64,000 nucleotides of DNA, taken from the NCBI GenBank assembly GCA_963556195.1, contig OY744525.1, positions 55,387,446-55,451,445 of the forward strand, read 5' to 3'. This stretch comes from Sepiola atlantica (lineage: Eukaryota > Mollusca > Cephalopoda > Sepiida > Sepiolidae). Below are positions 32,981-51,350 of this stretch, piece after piece (the stretch's first letter is position 1; each line of letters begins with the position of its first letter). The notes under the pieces were generated by a model that saw only the letters and a list, made by a program, of their open reading frames with translations, did no database searches and was not told where the DNA came from. Position numbers and translations under genes: made by a program.

Positions 32981-33545
32981 TTTTTTATTTTTTTTTTACT
33001 TATATTCATCCCAAACTGCCACTGAAACTTAAACGACTACTGGGTTATATCCCAGATTTATAGGAAGGCTACCTAAGTGGGGAGTTGGGCAGCAACATGG
33101 TTATTCACGTTACATTTAAATTTCTGCATGCTTGCACGGTCGAGGTAGCACCGAGCAGAGGGTATTCTAGAGGCAAACAGTCCTCGGAAAGAAGCTATTA
33201 AAGTAGAAAAATCTTCCGGTACCTAGGGACTTCTAGAGTAAAGGGGTGGGATTTTGCTGCTAGTTGGGTGGATCGCTAATATTTTTGTTGAGGAGGTACA
33301 AGTGCAGTAAGTTCATCGGAGCACATTCAGTGGAAGTACTTGTACAAAAAGTACATGAATTCAACACTTCGGCGATAAGACAGGGGCTAGAGCTTGGCAG
33401 ACAGTGCGGAACCTATTAGGTTAGAGACTCTTTTTTGAACTCTGTCCAAAAGGGAGAAGCTAGTGGTTGGCGCACCGGCCCAGATGTTGCAACAATACTC
33501 TATGCATGGGCAAATGTAGCTTCATAGAGATGTAGCATAAACGTA
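32981..33545 (-). mobile_element. 5'-truncated LINE 3' end, diverged
   Basis: Parallel to 28766-29350: plus-strand phrases ctgcatgcttgcacggtcg, cggaaagaagctatt, cttcatagagatgtagcata and caacaatactctatgcatgg correspond to the LINE C-terminal region. T runs at 32976-32997 represent the A tail on the minus strand. More diverged than the other copies and with no long frame. Confidence 0.75.
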
Positions 33546-33886
33546 AAGATATATCTTTAAAAAAAACACCTGGAATTGTTCGTTTCAATGACTGTCCGAA
33601 CAGATTTCTATTTTCAACCAATCAGATGTGTTCATGCAATAAACGTTGACGTATTTCTGGGCTTATTATTTCGAAAACCACTCAAGACTAACGGTTGTCT
33701 GTGAAGAGGTCGAAGATCGAGTCTGAAACATAATAGAGTTGGCAGGTGGTTTTGGGAGGGAGGATGTATCAACGGTGGGAGTTCTGTACGCCGGAAACTG
33801 GGGTTCAATGTACAGAAGGAAATCCATATAGATGAAGATTTGGTTTCTCTCTCTCTCTCTTACTGTCTCTCTTTCTCTCTCCTTCA

Positions 33887-33952
<66 letters not shown>

Positions 33953-34093
33953 CTATCTCTGCCATTTATATGCATTGGTAATGTCCTTTTCATAGAGTTG
34001 TCCTCTGTCACTGGAGAAAGACTTCATTCTTAATGCAATTATCGAAATTGCTGGTGGATTTGATGAAGTCGACGCGTCCTCTCACTTCCCCCT
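33546..34093. other. Intergenic with (ATCT)n
   Basis: A CT-rich patch from 33846, then pure (ATCT)n at 33889-33951. Otherwise nothing recognised. Confidence 0.6.
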
Positions 34094-34095
34094 TC

Positions 34096-34126
<31 letters not shown>

Positions 34127-34407
34127 ACTCTCTCTCTCTCTCTCTCCTTGACTGCCCTTTTCTGTAGGGCACATGAGCACCACCACCCCTCTTCTGACTG
34201 ACGACAATGTAATTACACATAGCGCGTCCACATCCGCTGGGAATGTCCAAACATGTGTAGTAGTGTGTGTGTGGGGGGGGGGGCATTGTTCGATCCTTAG
34301 GGACGGGTGGGAGGAGACGCTCGCTGCATCTTCCAAGGAAAGGAAAGAGTGAAAGCGCCATTTTGTAGTCATCATTCCCATGTTCAACCGACCGAAGCAA
34401 ATTGAAG

Positions 34408-34441
<34 letters not shown>
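34094..34441. other. (TC)n tract, short intergenic segment and a 31-base poly(A)
   Basis: Interrupted (TC)n at 34094-34147, a G run near 34271-34284, and A31 at 34411-34441. The A run might be a retroposed tail but no retroelement body was recognised upstream. Confidence 0.6.
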
Positions 34442-35465
<1,024 letters not shown>

Positions 35466-35548
35466 GTGGTGTACTAAAAGCGAACTTTTAGGAAAAGTGA
35501 AACCTATTGTGAAGAGTATATAGCTCAATATCCAGGATAGAGCAGGTA

Positions 35549-36387
35549 GAATGAAGAAGAATGGAAAGGAATTAGAGAAGCAAAAGTCAAATCATAATTC
35601 AATTCAATTGCTCAGAGCAAGGTATATTCCGCAAAAAAGGCAATTTATTCAAGTTAAATTTTCCTTAAGCCAGGCTTTTCAAAGATCAAAATCTTATCAT
35701 CAGAGGAAGTCGCTGGGATAGATAAGTTGGCAAAGGCCAAGATTTAAAATTTGAAAAAATAAAATAAAAGTTGTAGGGGGAAGAAACACAGGGCAAAATT
35801 CTGCCCGAATGCAAGCAAATGTCCGATTGCTAAAAAGTCCGGTGTCGAGAAGTCCAGCGGAGAGAATGGGATGTAGATAGGTAGGTCGTTAAAAGGCCCG
35901 AAAGGTTGTGAGAGAGGAATCAAAGTTAAATTCCAAGAAGCCACAACTTCAGGTGCGGCGAAAATAGAAAATCCAAAGGGTAAAATGTCCAATAAGTGCA
36001 GGCAGGCAGGCTCAGAAGAGAGTGAGGTGGAAAATATTCGCCATTAACAATACTTCCTGGGCAAAGATGTCAGAGAAAATGCTTTAAAATGGGAAAAAAA
36101 TGTAGCGAAAATATTTTAAAGTTAGCCCGAAGCGAAAGCAGGCTTGAAAATGAGGAAAGGCATAAACTCCTGTGCGACCAGTTCTTCTCTCCCCCTACGC
36201 ACCCCTCACTCATTCCCTCCCTGCCTACTGGTCGCACAATGATAAGATTTTGATCTTTGAAAAGCCTGGCTTAAGGAAAATTTAACTTGAATAAATTGCC
36301 CATTTTTGCGGAATGTAGCTTGCTCTGAGCAATTGAATTGAATTATGATTTGACTTTTGCTTCTCTAATTCCTTTCCATTCTTCTTC

Positions 36388-36390
<3 letters not shown>
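35549..36390. mobile_element. Foldback repeat with 153-bp arms and hammerhead motif
   Basis: Arms 35549-35701 and 36238-36390 are nearly perfect complements (inner phrases gatcaaaatcttatc and gataagattttgatc; outer gaagaagaatggaaaggaat and its complement). The 0.54-kb centre has many short GC-richer phrases and a 72-residue-scale open frame with no recognised family. (AT)n follows the right arm. A relative of the arm is at 18340-18425. Confidence 0.85.
35661..35708 (-). ncRNA. Hammerhead-like motif in foldback arm
   Basis: Minus strand: stem I ttcct/aggaa (5 bp), core ctgatga at 35703-35697, stem II aagat/atctt, gaa, stem III aagc/gctt with a 3-nt loop, cleavage base A. Position 10.1/11.1 is U-U, not G-C. 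The right arm at 36238 lacks the ctg of the core and its stem I partner, so only this arm has the full fold. Confidence 0.6.

Positions 36391-36459
<69 letters not shown>
36390..36459. repeat. (AT)n microsatellite
   Basis: About 35 units after the right foldback arm. Confidence 0.95.
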
Positions 36460-37350
<891 letters not shown>

Positions 37351-37545
37351 AATCGACGCAAACAGTAATTGAAATTAACGTACACTTACCCGAGAGGCGG
37401 AGGAAGGCGTTATTATTGTCGAGAGTGTTCGACGCTCTAGCTGAACTTTGCATAATTGCTGATGACAACACACTTTGTAATTCCAGACATTGCTCTACTA
37501 TTTAGACTATATCTTAAAGGGGCATTAACTGTAAATATATTTAAG
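37351..37545. other. Intergenic
   Basis: Nothing recognised. Confidence 0.3.
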
Positions 37546-37585
37546 TATTAAAGTGTTTTTGAACGTACAGACGATATCGTTTCGG

Positions 37586-37661
<76 letters not shown>
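37546..37661 (-). repeat. SINE tail fragment plus (TA)n
   Basis: 37548-37588 repeats the phrase aagtgtttttgaac with cagacgatatcgtttcg (3' half of the hammerhead on the minus strand) seen at 37216-37250. (TA)n follows at 37590-37661. Confidence 0.7.
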
Positions 37662-37664
<3 letters not shown>

Positions 37665-38210
37665 GTGTGAATGTTTTAACACAGTCAAAGTTAATAAAAC
37701 TAACTTGTTAGAGTTCTGAATTTTTCTTGCTTGTATTCTATTCCGACATACTTTCTTGATTGTTCAATGATCGCTTTCTAGATCGTTTGCAATTTAAAAC
37801 GAAGACTTTCCTTTACTAATTTCCTTTATTATGTAATTCTTTCCATCACTTGTTACTTCTTTTTGCGAGCCATTAAGCTTCATTTTTAGTCCTTGGAAAT
37901 AATCTCTAGACATTGAAAAATGCAATAATTACAAAAGTTGATAAAATCTTTGTCTGCAAGGAAAATATTAAGGGTTATTTTTTTTTACAGTGACAACAAA
38001 ATGCATACTAAAACATATTACATCATTCGATGGCATATATTAAACAGTATAATATTACATAAATTTAGAAATACTACTTGCATATAATATATAGACGGTG
38101 ATTCAAATCGGCCATTATAAAAAAATAGGGAATATAATCACAAGTATTAATAGTATTTAATCTATAGCTGGGGAGAAAAAAGAGAAAGAGAGAAAGTGAA
38201 TGATAGGAGG
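37662..38210. other. AT-rich intergenic
   Basis: Nothing recognised. Confidence 0.4.
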
Positions 38211-38215
38211 GGTAT

Positions 38216-38433
38216 TGTTGTGAAGTAGTCGAACAGTAAAAAGAAGAAGTCAAGTCGAGGTTGGGTTAAGATAACAAGTGTATTAACATAAAAGGTACAA
38301 AGGTAAGGAAACTGACTGGCACTCGGCTAGACAGTTACAATACTGTCCTTTTTCTCCATGGTGATTGTCTACTCGCACTATTTATAGTGAGAACCGGCGT
38401 AGTTTCTCTTCTGTTTGAACGGCCGGTGTAACA
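38216..38433. mobile_element. Short solo LTR (218 bp)
   Basis: Starts tgttgtgaagtag and ends ggccggtgtaaca; terminal TGTT...AACA. Flanked by a perfect 5-bp duplication ggtat (38211-38215, 38434-38438). A palindromic TATA-like actatttatagt lies at 38378-38389, so orientation is unresolved. Unrelated to the 586/670-bp family. Size suggests a TRIM-like or small LTR element. Confidence 0.75.
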
Positions 38434-38438
38434 GGTAT

Positions 38439-39020
38439 ATAGCGAACAGTAAGGCTAGTTTAAGATTTTGTCTTTTTTTAATTGAACTGGATTTTCAAAC
38501 TCACATTTTCCTGATTCAACCGATCTAACCTGAACCCAATTGGTGATTCAACTGGTCAAATTTATGTATTAACCTATACAACTTCTTTCTGTGAAAATAT
38601 AATACGTTTGTTCTTTTAAAATAAGATAATATTATCTTTTGGTAATCTTTATAATAAACACTGTAAACGTAACACAAATATTTATTTTCCGTAAACAGTT
38701 TCTACATCTTAAAAAATATCCCAATATTTATGTAAAAACGTTTATTTTTAAAACGCAGTGCCTATGTAATATTTACAATATTTATCAAGTAAAATAAAAT
38801 AAAATTCATTGGCAAAATAGCAAAGTGCAACAAGCCCTGTAAAAAGAACAATTAGAAGATATGTATGTCTATATACTGTCTGAATGTTAAACTTGGATAT
38901 GATAGATAATCAATAACTCCGGTAGGCTGTTCAACGGATGAGATGAAAGCGATTATGATACATCTTTTGCTGGGTCCTGTACAGAATGTTGTTCTCTGAA
39001 TAGCTCAGGTTTGCATGAGG

Positions 39021-39021
<1 letters not shown>
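38439..39021. other. AT-rich intergenic
   Basis: Nothing recognised. Confidence 0.4.
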
Positions 39022-39065
<44 letters not shown>

Positions 39066-39069
39066 TAGA

Positions 39070-39112
<43 letters not shown>
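39022..39112. repeat. (TA)n and (TTA)n microsatellites
   Basis: (TA)n 39022-39062 and (TTA)n 39072-39112. Confidence 0.95.
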
Positions 39113-39735
<623 letters not shown>

Positions 39736-39922
39736 GTTGTTGAATATAACAGAAAACTTATGTCTGGATATCAATGTGTGCATCCTTTCAATTTGCCGAA
39801 TTAGGATCTTTGTTTCAGTGGGGAACTGTTGTAGGCTTACCAAAGCATTCCTTTCAAGACACCAATGATCACCATTAAAGATATTTTTTCTTACAAATAC
39901 TATTTATTCAAATTAAATGTTT

Positions 39923-39980
39923 TTTCCTACACGTGTTTCACTACCAAGCAGTTACTTGCTTGGCAGATCTTCAGGGAAAT
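39923..39980 (-). ncRNA. Hammerhead-like motif in left repeat of element A
   Basis: Complement of the motif at 41859-41917 with slight changes: core ctgaaga, 10-bp stem II, gaaac, acacgtgt, stem I tttcc/ggaaa. Confidence 0.6.
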
Positions 39981-41858
39981 TAAATGTCTGGAATACTGGT
40001 TTCAACTGCCGACAAAACACAATGTGGCGTTGTAATAGTTGAGGCACTTAAGAAGAGAAGAGGAAAAAAATAAAAATAAAAATAAAAATAAACGTCAAAC
40101 TTAAAAAGCAAGGAAGAACAACGATAAAAAAAAAAAAAAAGAAAGTCCTAGAAAAGTCTTAGAAAAGTAGCTCGTGCATTATTTCTTCCACCAAGCCAAC
40201 AAGCAAATAATCGGTCCCAAATACATTCAATAAAACCACAAAACCGGAACAATGTGCGATAATACACTTTCACGTCGGCCGGTACAATGATGAATAAATC
40301 CCCCACCCCCCCACAAGAGAACAAAAGAACTAAATCATTCAAGATACCGCTCACAAGTTACCATTCCAATCCAATGATAGTATGGGAATTCTAAATCCAA
40401 CTTCTCACAAAGAAAAGTCAACACAAATGTTCGTCCGAGTTCAAAGAGTCTTATTTCAATTGTTGATTTATTACCCTTCGAAACAAACACACGACGAGTT
40501 GAATGTCAATCCCGCAGAAAACTCCCTTCCATTAAGAAAAAATCTTAATATAGAAACTATTTATTCAAAATACTGTTTCTAAAAATATTTATTATTAAAC
40601 CTATTCCTTATAGAAATTAATTATCTAGTGTCTGGGACGTCATTTTACATTTTAGGAAAATATCCTTCATTTAATTAACTGCCGAATTATTATCGTTTTG
40701 TTGTTTAACGAAGCGAAAAAAGCCTATCCCGCAGAATTTGTTTTTAAAAGATTATTCATATATCAAAAATAAACTGTTATTATAAAAAGGCCTTCTACAA
40801 AAATCTAGTTATTATTTTAAATCATTTAAAATATTTCCTTAACGGCTGTGTCTGTTTACAACTCTCTGTGGAGAATATTATTCTATATTCCATAAATAAA
40901 TGTTACTACGGAATATCGTTATCAGAAATCTATTTTCTATTTTCTATTTTTAAAAAAATTTTTTTAATGGACCGGTTTATTTTTTTGTCAACTTTACGGG
41001 AAAATATCACTCTTACTCGTTAAATGACAGGAGACTTTATTATTACTAATTTAAAATCCCGTACAAAATACTTTTTATAAAAATCCAATTGTTTCTATTT
41101 TTAGAAATTAAGTCCGTGTCGGCATGCATGTTTTTAAAATTATTTTTTCCTTAATTACTTTTCCCCATTCCTGCCACCAAATTGTTTTATTTATTTTAAT
41201 CTAATTAAAAACTAATTTAATTTAACCTAATTTAATTAAATAGTGATAGCATCCAGGTTGCTATTTCTTATTTTTCACTTAAAATTACTTGAAATCCCCA
41301 ATGAATTTCGTATAATATATCTATTTCTGAGAATAAATTGTGATTTATTATTTATTATTCCACTATCTTTTTATATGTAACACAATTTCCCCCCTCTATT
41401 CCGCTGAATAAGTATTTACTATAGTTGACTATCACTGGGCCTTATTCCGATAGAATATTCCTACCTTATCACCCCCAACCTAAGTCTCGAGTATCCGCTA
41501 ATAATTGAATCAAGACATATCTTAGCATAAGTACGTGTTACTAATTCTCATCCTCCATATTATAAACTAATTATTGCCCCAGATTGCCTCAGGAAGTGTC
41601 CATCCTGCCTATCTCTGCTGTAAGTTTATACTTCCCCCAATTCCCCCCTATCCAGGTTTTAGGCTTGATAACAGGTAACGGTTTCTATGCAGACAGCATT
41701 GTAGTATTTCCTGCCTAGCGTTAAGTAAATTATCTCTAGATGTCATGATGTGGTACGACTCCAATGCACATAGGTTGCATCTCTTCTTAAGTGACCTCAA
41801 CTATTACAACGCCACATTGTGTTTTGTCGGCAGTTGAAACCAGTATTCCAGACATTTA

Positions 41859-41917
41859 ATTTCCCTGAAGATCTGCCAAGCAAGTAACTGCTTGGTAGTG
41901 AAACACGTGTAGGAAAT
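41859..41917 (+). ncRNA. Hammerhead-like motif in right repeat of element A
   Basis: Stem I atttcc/ggaaat (41859-41864, 41912-41917), core ctgaaga (41865-41871; position 7 is variable in hammerheads), stem II ctgccaagca/tgcttggtag, gaa, very short stem III within acacgtgt, cleavage base A at 41911. Position 10.1/11.1 is U-U. Very short stem III implies dimer-type folding if active at all. Confidence 0.6.
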
Positions 41918-42112
41918 AACATTTAATTTGAATAAATAGTATTTGTAAGAAAAAATATCTTTAATGGTGATCATTGGTGTCTTGAAAGGAATGCTTTGGT
42001 AAGCCTTCATAAAATCACATATAAATGCTCTGTACTCTGTAATCGAGTATCATCGAGCTTGTTTTTTATTGGAACAACCCCGGTCTTCACTGAATGATCT
42101 ATTTTATAAGTG

Positions 42113-43138
<1,026 letters not shown>

Positions 43139-43192
43139 TTAAGCTACACAGAGGCTCCCGCGTTTCATCCCCGGGGGAATCTTCAGGCTAAA
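43139..43192 (-). ncRNA. Hammerhead-like motif in a short repeat
   Basis: Minus strand: core ctgaaga, stem II tcccc/gggga, gaaac, stem III acgc/gtgt, cleavage base A, stem I ttagc against gcttaa. U-U at 10.1/11.1 as in element A. (TA)n follows on the plus side at 43194-43237. The host repeat is not otherwise defined. Confidence 0.45.
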
Positions 43193-43194
43193 TG

Positions 43195-43243
<49 letters not shown>

Positions 43244-43895
43244 TATATATATAGATATAGATATATGCAAGCAGGTTTACTTGGTGTTTCCTGGGTTAGC
43301 GTGTGGGATAGCATCATATGCAACATCATATTAAAGAGAGTTTACTTTAACAGCAACCCTGATGTTGTCAGCATATTTTACCCACTGAACTATTCAGATA
43401 TATTTTGTAAATAGATTACGCTCATTGTGTACCATATATGAAAAGTGTCATTAGCTTTGTAGAGGGCAGTTAGACACGTTAAACAACTTCAATGTGAACA
43501 CACTTGCAATGATAGTACACTCTCTAGTATGTCTTAGTTTGTAGGGGTAACATGCACATAGGTAGAGAGAGGTTCACCATTATTATATATTATTGAAACA
43601 TTAGTTGGATATCTTCCACGATTCAAACCCCCATGCCGTTGAGAGATTTACCCCCTTTTCTTTCTCAATTAATTTTTCCAACTTAAACAATTTTTCCCTC
43701 ATCTCTCATCCGATTTTCTTAGATTTTAACCTATCATTCTGACGTTTCTTCTTAGATGGTCAGACGCTATGGCCTTAAAGAAAAATTTAGAACCTTTTTT
43801 TACACCTACGCTGTTTCATTGATCCATAAATAATGTTTCCTATGAAATTTATCTTACTATTTTGTTGTACTAGAAATCTGCTTAGACATGCACAC

Positions 43896-43954
<59 letters not shown>

Positions 43955-43957
43955 AAA
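43193..43957. other. AT-rich spacer with (TA)n
   Basis: (TA)n at 43194-43237 and 43898-43951. No gene recognised. Confidence 0.6.
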
Positions 43958-44490
43958 AAAATTCACATATTAAAAGACATTCTTTAAAATGAAATACGAC
44001 TTTGTTTAAGAAATCGATAAGATGCCAAGATTAATTTTTTATACATTAAATAAAATATTTGAGACGTTGATATTCGTCCATCCTCAATGAAAATAATCTG
44101 ACACTGTTATATATATATATATTTTCTTTTTCTACGCCAACCATTAAGGGGCGAGCTCCTCAATGGCGACACTTTCCCTTGTTGTGATATGGAGGCAGTA
44201 TGTTATCGAGACCGTGTGATGGTAGTACACTTGGCAGCATTAGTGAAAATAAGAGTCGATACGCTGACAGTTAATAATAAAATTTCTTTTTCACATATTA
44301 AAAGGCATTTTTTTTTATGAAATACAACTTTGTTTAAGAAATCAGTAAGATGCCAACATTTTTTTTATATACAATTAATCAAATATTTCGGACGTCGAAA
44401 TCCGTCCATCTTCAATGAAAATAATCCGACATTGTTATATATATATTATTTTCTATGCACATCGTTAAGGAGCGAGCTCCCCAACTGCGA
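43958..44490. repeat. Two 210-bp direct repeats with hairpin motif
   Basis: 43958-44168 and 44283-44490 share ttcacatattaaaag, actttgtttaagaaatc, tcaatgaaaataat and gcgagctcc. On the minus strand the second copy reads ttgaagatggacg, then cgacgtccgaaat: stem ggacg/cgtcc between TUGAAGA-like and GAAA, a degenerate hammerhead-like fold. The first copy has lost part of the stem. Confidence 0.65.
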
Positions 44491-44630
44491 TGCCCTCCTT
44501 TGCGACGTGCTAGGTACTAAATATGCCAAAGTTCTTCATTTGCATTTTATTATATTAAAAAAATTGAATAATATATTTTTGATTTCATATTTTTTTAATC
44601 GAGGGAGGGGAGTAAACACACACACATTGA

Positions 44631-44694
<64 letters not shown>

Positions 44695-44803
44695 CATTCC
44701 TAAGCTCTACAAATTTTCATATTTATTATCATAAAGTGTTATTTTGTATTGAGCTCTTTTGAAAAACAAACTGGAAAATATACCCATATATTTTACTGCC
44801 ACT

Positions 44804-44883
<80 letters not shown>

Positions 44884-45084
44884 TATACTAAATGATCACC
44901 ACTTGCCAAAAGCCAAAAGCCACTCAAGGCTTAGGATTAGTAAAAATGTTAATTGGATGTTGGAACAGTACTATGAAAAGATTGAAAACTATGATTAATT
45001 CACAGCACTACTCATCAGATATTTGTTGACATTGGTCTTGAAAACGACCATGTTGTAGTCTGTAAGAAAACATTACTGCGGTAT
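44491..45084. other. Intergenic with two (TA)n tracts
   Basis: (TA)n at 44635-44691 and 44811-44879. No gene recognised. Confidence 0.6.
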
Positions 45085-46315
45085 CTTTTTACACAGTTCT
45101 TGGAGAAAAAACTCTGTTTGTAAAAGATTCGTTTGATTTTAGGTACATAGAGGCATAACAGAAAGTTATTTGCAGTGTTGATTGAAAGACGAGTTCGTGT
45201 TGAGAAGATTTTACAGGAGGAACCAGAGCTTGGAGCCCAGTCGAGTAGGTATCATGAACATAACGATAGAGCACGGAAAGACTAGTAATGTCTCTTCTAT
45301 GATAAATGGCCTGTAGAGAAGAGATAATCCTACACTAGATTACGAAGTCAATTTTGTACTCTGTCAAAGCAGGAAAGACTGCTCTGGGCGGCACCTTCCC
45401 ATATGTGGCGGCAGTAATTAATCTTGGGTAAAATCGGACTTTTATACAGGTAGAGGATTGCATCAGTTGATGTAAGTCTTCCATTTCAGGTCTGGGGTGA
45501 AAGTCAGTCCTAGGAGCTTGGCAAAACATCGGGCGTCGTCAAAGGGAAAGCTTTTCATTTCAACTAATCAAATCGAGGATTCAAACGTTGGTGGTGAAAG
45601 AAGAGAAGCTTGGTTTTGGATCTGTTGAAGGTGACAAGTCATTTTCCCCATATTGCACTACTTGCCCCAGATCGTAGTAGAGGTTATTTGCAAAGCTTTG
45701 ATCATCAATGCTCTTAGAGGTGCTGCTGTAGACAGTTTTATCGTCATCTTAGATGTCAACAAATGCTATCAGGATACCATTTGGAAGGGCATTGATGAAG
45801 TTTAGGAAGAGGCTTGTGCACAAAATGGATCCTCGAGGCACAGCAACATTAATTTTATATGCTTCAGACTACATCTCATCATAAACTAGTGTCATTGACC
45901 TATCATAGCGAAAGGATTCGATAGTTGAGGAGATACTTCCGGATATTCCATAGCTAGAATAATTATGAGCAAACCTTTGTTCCAGATCTATCAAAGGCCT
46001 TTGATATATCAAAAGCTATCGTCCTACAGACGAAGTCCCCATCGATAGATTCATTGATTCTGTGTGATATTACAGTCAGTACGTCAGATGTTGATATTGC
46101 TGGTCGAAATCTATATTGTTTGTAACTGCAGATTGCTTTTGCTGAGGTGATTGACAACTTCTTGGTTTATCAGAGATTCAAACAACTTACCCATGACACA
46201 CAGGAGACTGATAGATCGGTATTGAGATGCAGAAGACCGATCTGCAGAATTTCTAAATACTAGGAGAACTGACGTAAGTTTCCAAGAGATAAGAAGCATT
46301 TCTTTTTATAGTAAC
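45085..46315 (-). pseudogene. LINE reverse transcriptase fragment (minus)
   Basis: Minus-strand pieces in order: LTSVLLVFRNSADRSSASQY and SISLLCVMGKLFESLIN (RT start), RFRPAISTSDVLTVIS, FDISKAFD, a catalytic-like DDDKTVYSST near 45750, and C-terminal phrases down to 45090. Frame changes and stops separate them. A different LINE lineage from 13866-16690 although of the same general group. Confidence 0.7.
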
Positions 46316-46329
46316 TAAACAGCCAGAAC

Positions 46330-46930
46330 TATCTGGCTGCAGTTTCTTTAGAACAATGACTGGAATATTGTAAACACTTTGATTGACATCCATATATCTG
46401 TCCGGGATGTTGCCAAACTTATCAAGAACCTTGATGCCAGCGATACAACTGGTCCTGACAACATCCCAACCATAGTGCTGAAAAGTTACAACTGAAACTA
46501 GGTCCTATTCTTACAAAGCTGTTTCTTAAAGTACAAAGACTTCCCATCACCTTCGAAAACTTCGTCAGGGTGTCCAGCGTTTAAAAATACTGGAAATCGG
46601 TCTTCTGCCTCTCAGTACAGACTAATCAGTCTCCAGTACGCCTTGACTGAGTCGCTTAAATGTGATAAATCAAGAATTTATCAACCACCTCAGCAATAAC
46701 AATCTACGAAGCGACAAGCAATATGGATTTCGTCCTGCAAGACCAACAGCTGATGTGCTGACTAATATCACACAGGACTAATAAATCTATTGACGGGAGC
46801 TTCGTTTCTAGAGCGATAGCTCTTGACATATCAAACGCCTTTGATAGGGTTTGGCACAAAGGTTTACTTCACAAGCCTGCTAGCTATGGAATATCTGGAT
46901 ATATCTTCTGAAGCATTAAGTCCTTCTTTC
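46330..46930 (+). pseudogene. LINE reverse transcriptase fragment (plus, inverted relative to neighbours)
   Basis: Plus strand: DIHISVRDVAKLIKNLDASD and TGPDNIPTIVLKSYN (LINE linker into RT), then in shifted frames FKNTGNRSSASQY, HQEFINHL-like, KQYGFRPARPTADVLTNI, and ALDISNAFDRVWHKGLLH. Overlaps in content with the minus-strand fragment beside it, so these are two copies, not one inverted piece. Confidence 0.7.
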
Positions 46931-47440
46931 CTAACATCTGATTCTTAATGAGTTTGGTTACATCCTAGATAGACATGTGGATATCGCTTAGAGTACCTAC
47001 AGTTTTGGAAAGAAATTCTATGAGAAGGTGGCCCTGATCGCAAAAGATGGAATTTGATGCAAAGTTCCTTGCAGATAGTTTGAATTTGTCTGATGCTGAG
47101 AAGATCACGTCGGTTCCGTTAATGAAGGTTGAAATATATGTTTTACATCTGTTAAGTACCTTGTTTGTTATCCTCCAAAAACTCATGAGAATCAACCTTC
47201 TGTTCAGCAACCCTGAATCTAACAGATTATGCATAGGACTCTGTTCCGTTTTCTATAAACCTTTTACTGCGTTGCGAGTAGTTTTAAATGCGACTTTGGT
47301 TTCATGGCATCCATTTCGACTAACTAATTGAAATAGTAATTTATGTGAGAAATGGCAGAGGCAAACTCGAAGATGTACCATGGCTGGTTGCTTGGTCGCT
47401 GTCGGGATTTTTTAGAAGGTATAAAACTCTCAATACCAGC
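46931..47440 (-). pseudogene. LINE linker fragment (minus)
   Basis: The minus frame at 47234-46965 reads RITNKVLNRCKTYISTFING, KLSARNFASNSIF and TLSDIHMSI, the region just upstream of the linker found on the plus strand at 46380. This is the third orientation change within 2.4 kb. Confidence 0.65.
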
Positions 47441-50426
<2,986 letters not shown>

Positions 50427-50622
50427 TTGGGTAAGGTACAGGCCTCGATACCTTTTCTAGATTAGGACCAGAGCTAACTTTGACCCAACCCCTGACCCTA
50501 ACCCTAACCCTAACCCTAACTTTAACCCTAACGCTAACCCTGACCTTAACTCTAACGACGTGATCAAAGTTAGCTCGAGTCCTAATCTGGAGAAGTAGCC
50601 AGGCCTCTACCGCACCCTACAA
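50427..50622. mobile_element. MITE-like element with telomere-like core
   Basis: Imperfect inverted repeats of about 58 bp (50427-50484 and 50562-50622; phrases tagattaggacc, gctaactttga and their complements, plus aggcct) enclose variants of CCCTAA (ccctaaccctaaccctaacc at 50501 onward). The right half is related to a segment at 26552-26600 inside the Helitron. It may belong to the non-autonomous elements with tandem-repeat cores known in molluscs; no target duplication was seen. Confidence 0.6.
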
Positions 50623-51350
50623 CTAAGAAGTTTATCTTTCCCAGCACTTTCAATTTTTTCTGCTTACGCTATTTCCCGACTCTGATAACTACTCAAGTTC
50701 TACCCCAAACTGCCTTGATTATGATACAGAATTGCATACACTTGTGAGTCTCTAATTTGGGAGCTTTGAACAATTTGAGTTTCTCTTGAGTTACCATTCC
50801 ACCCACCCATGTCCGACTCCAATAATGCGTTAAATAGAAACTATCGTTTACAGTCTATTTTTTGATAAAACGAAATAATCTACAAACCAATCATATACAA
50901 AATGGGTTCGCCATAATATGACCCAACGACGGTTGAGATGTCATAAAACCCAAACTCTAATTAATGCTTAGGTTCTAAAATTACCGATGTAGGAAGTCTC
51001 GTTTCTAACGTAAATTCATTGTAAAATAAGCCTTACTTACAGGCCTTTAAGACAAATATAGTGTTTTATATTTTCATCATATAAACTGAATTGTTATGAC
51101 AGAAAATTGGCGAATAAAAGGGTTCAGTTGATAAAGAGCTAAAATGATACACAAAAAACCGTTTTGCACCATTTTTATGCCCCCTTACGAAGATTCATAT
51201 CAAGAATCCTTATTTCAATGACATAATTTTGAAATTAAAAAAATGAAATTTAGGGAACCTCCCTTGATTGGTGTCTAATGACTAGGGACCAAATTCAATG
51301 TAAATCTGAAATATTTTAATTTTTATATGGGAGGATGTGCCCATATCATT
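50623..51350. other. AT-rich intergenic
   Basis: Nothing recognised. Confidence 0.4.

Noticed and set aside
50501..50535. Chromosome end (telomere)
   Set aside because: Short, degenerate, internal and enclosed by inverted repeats.
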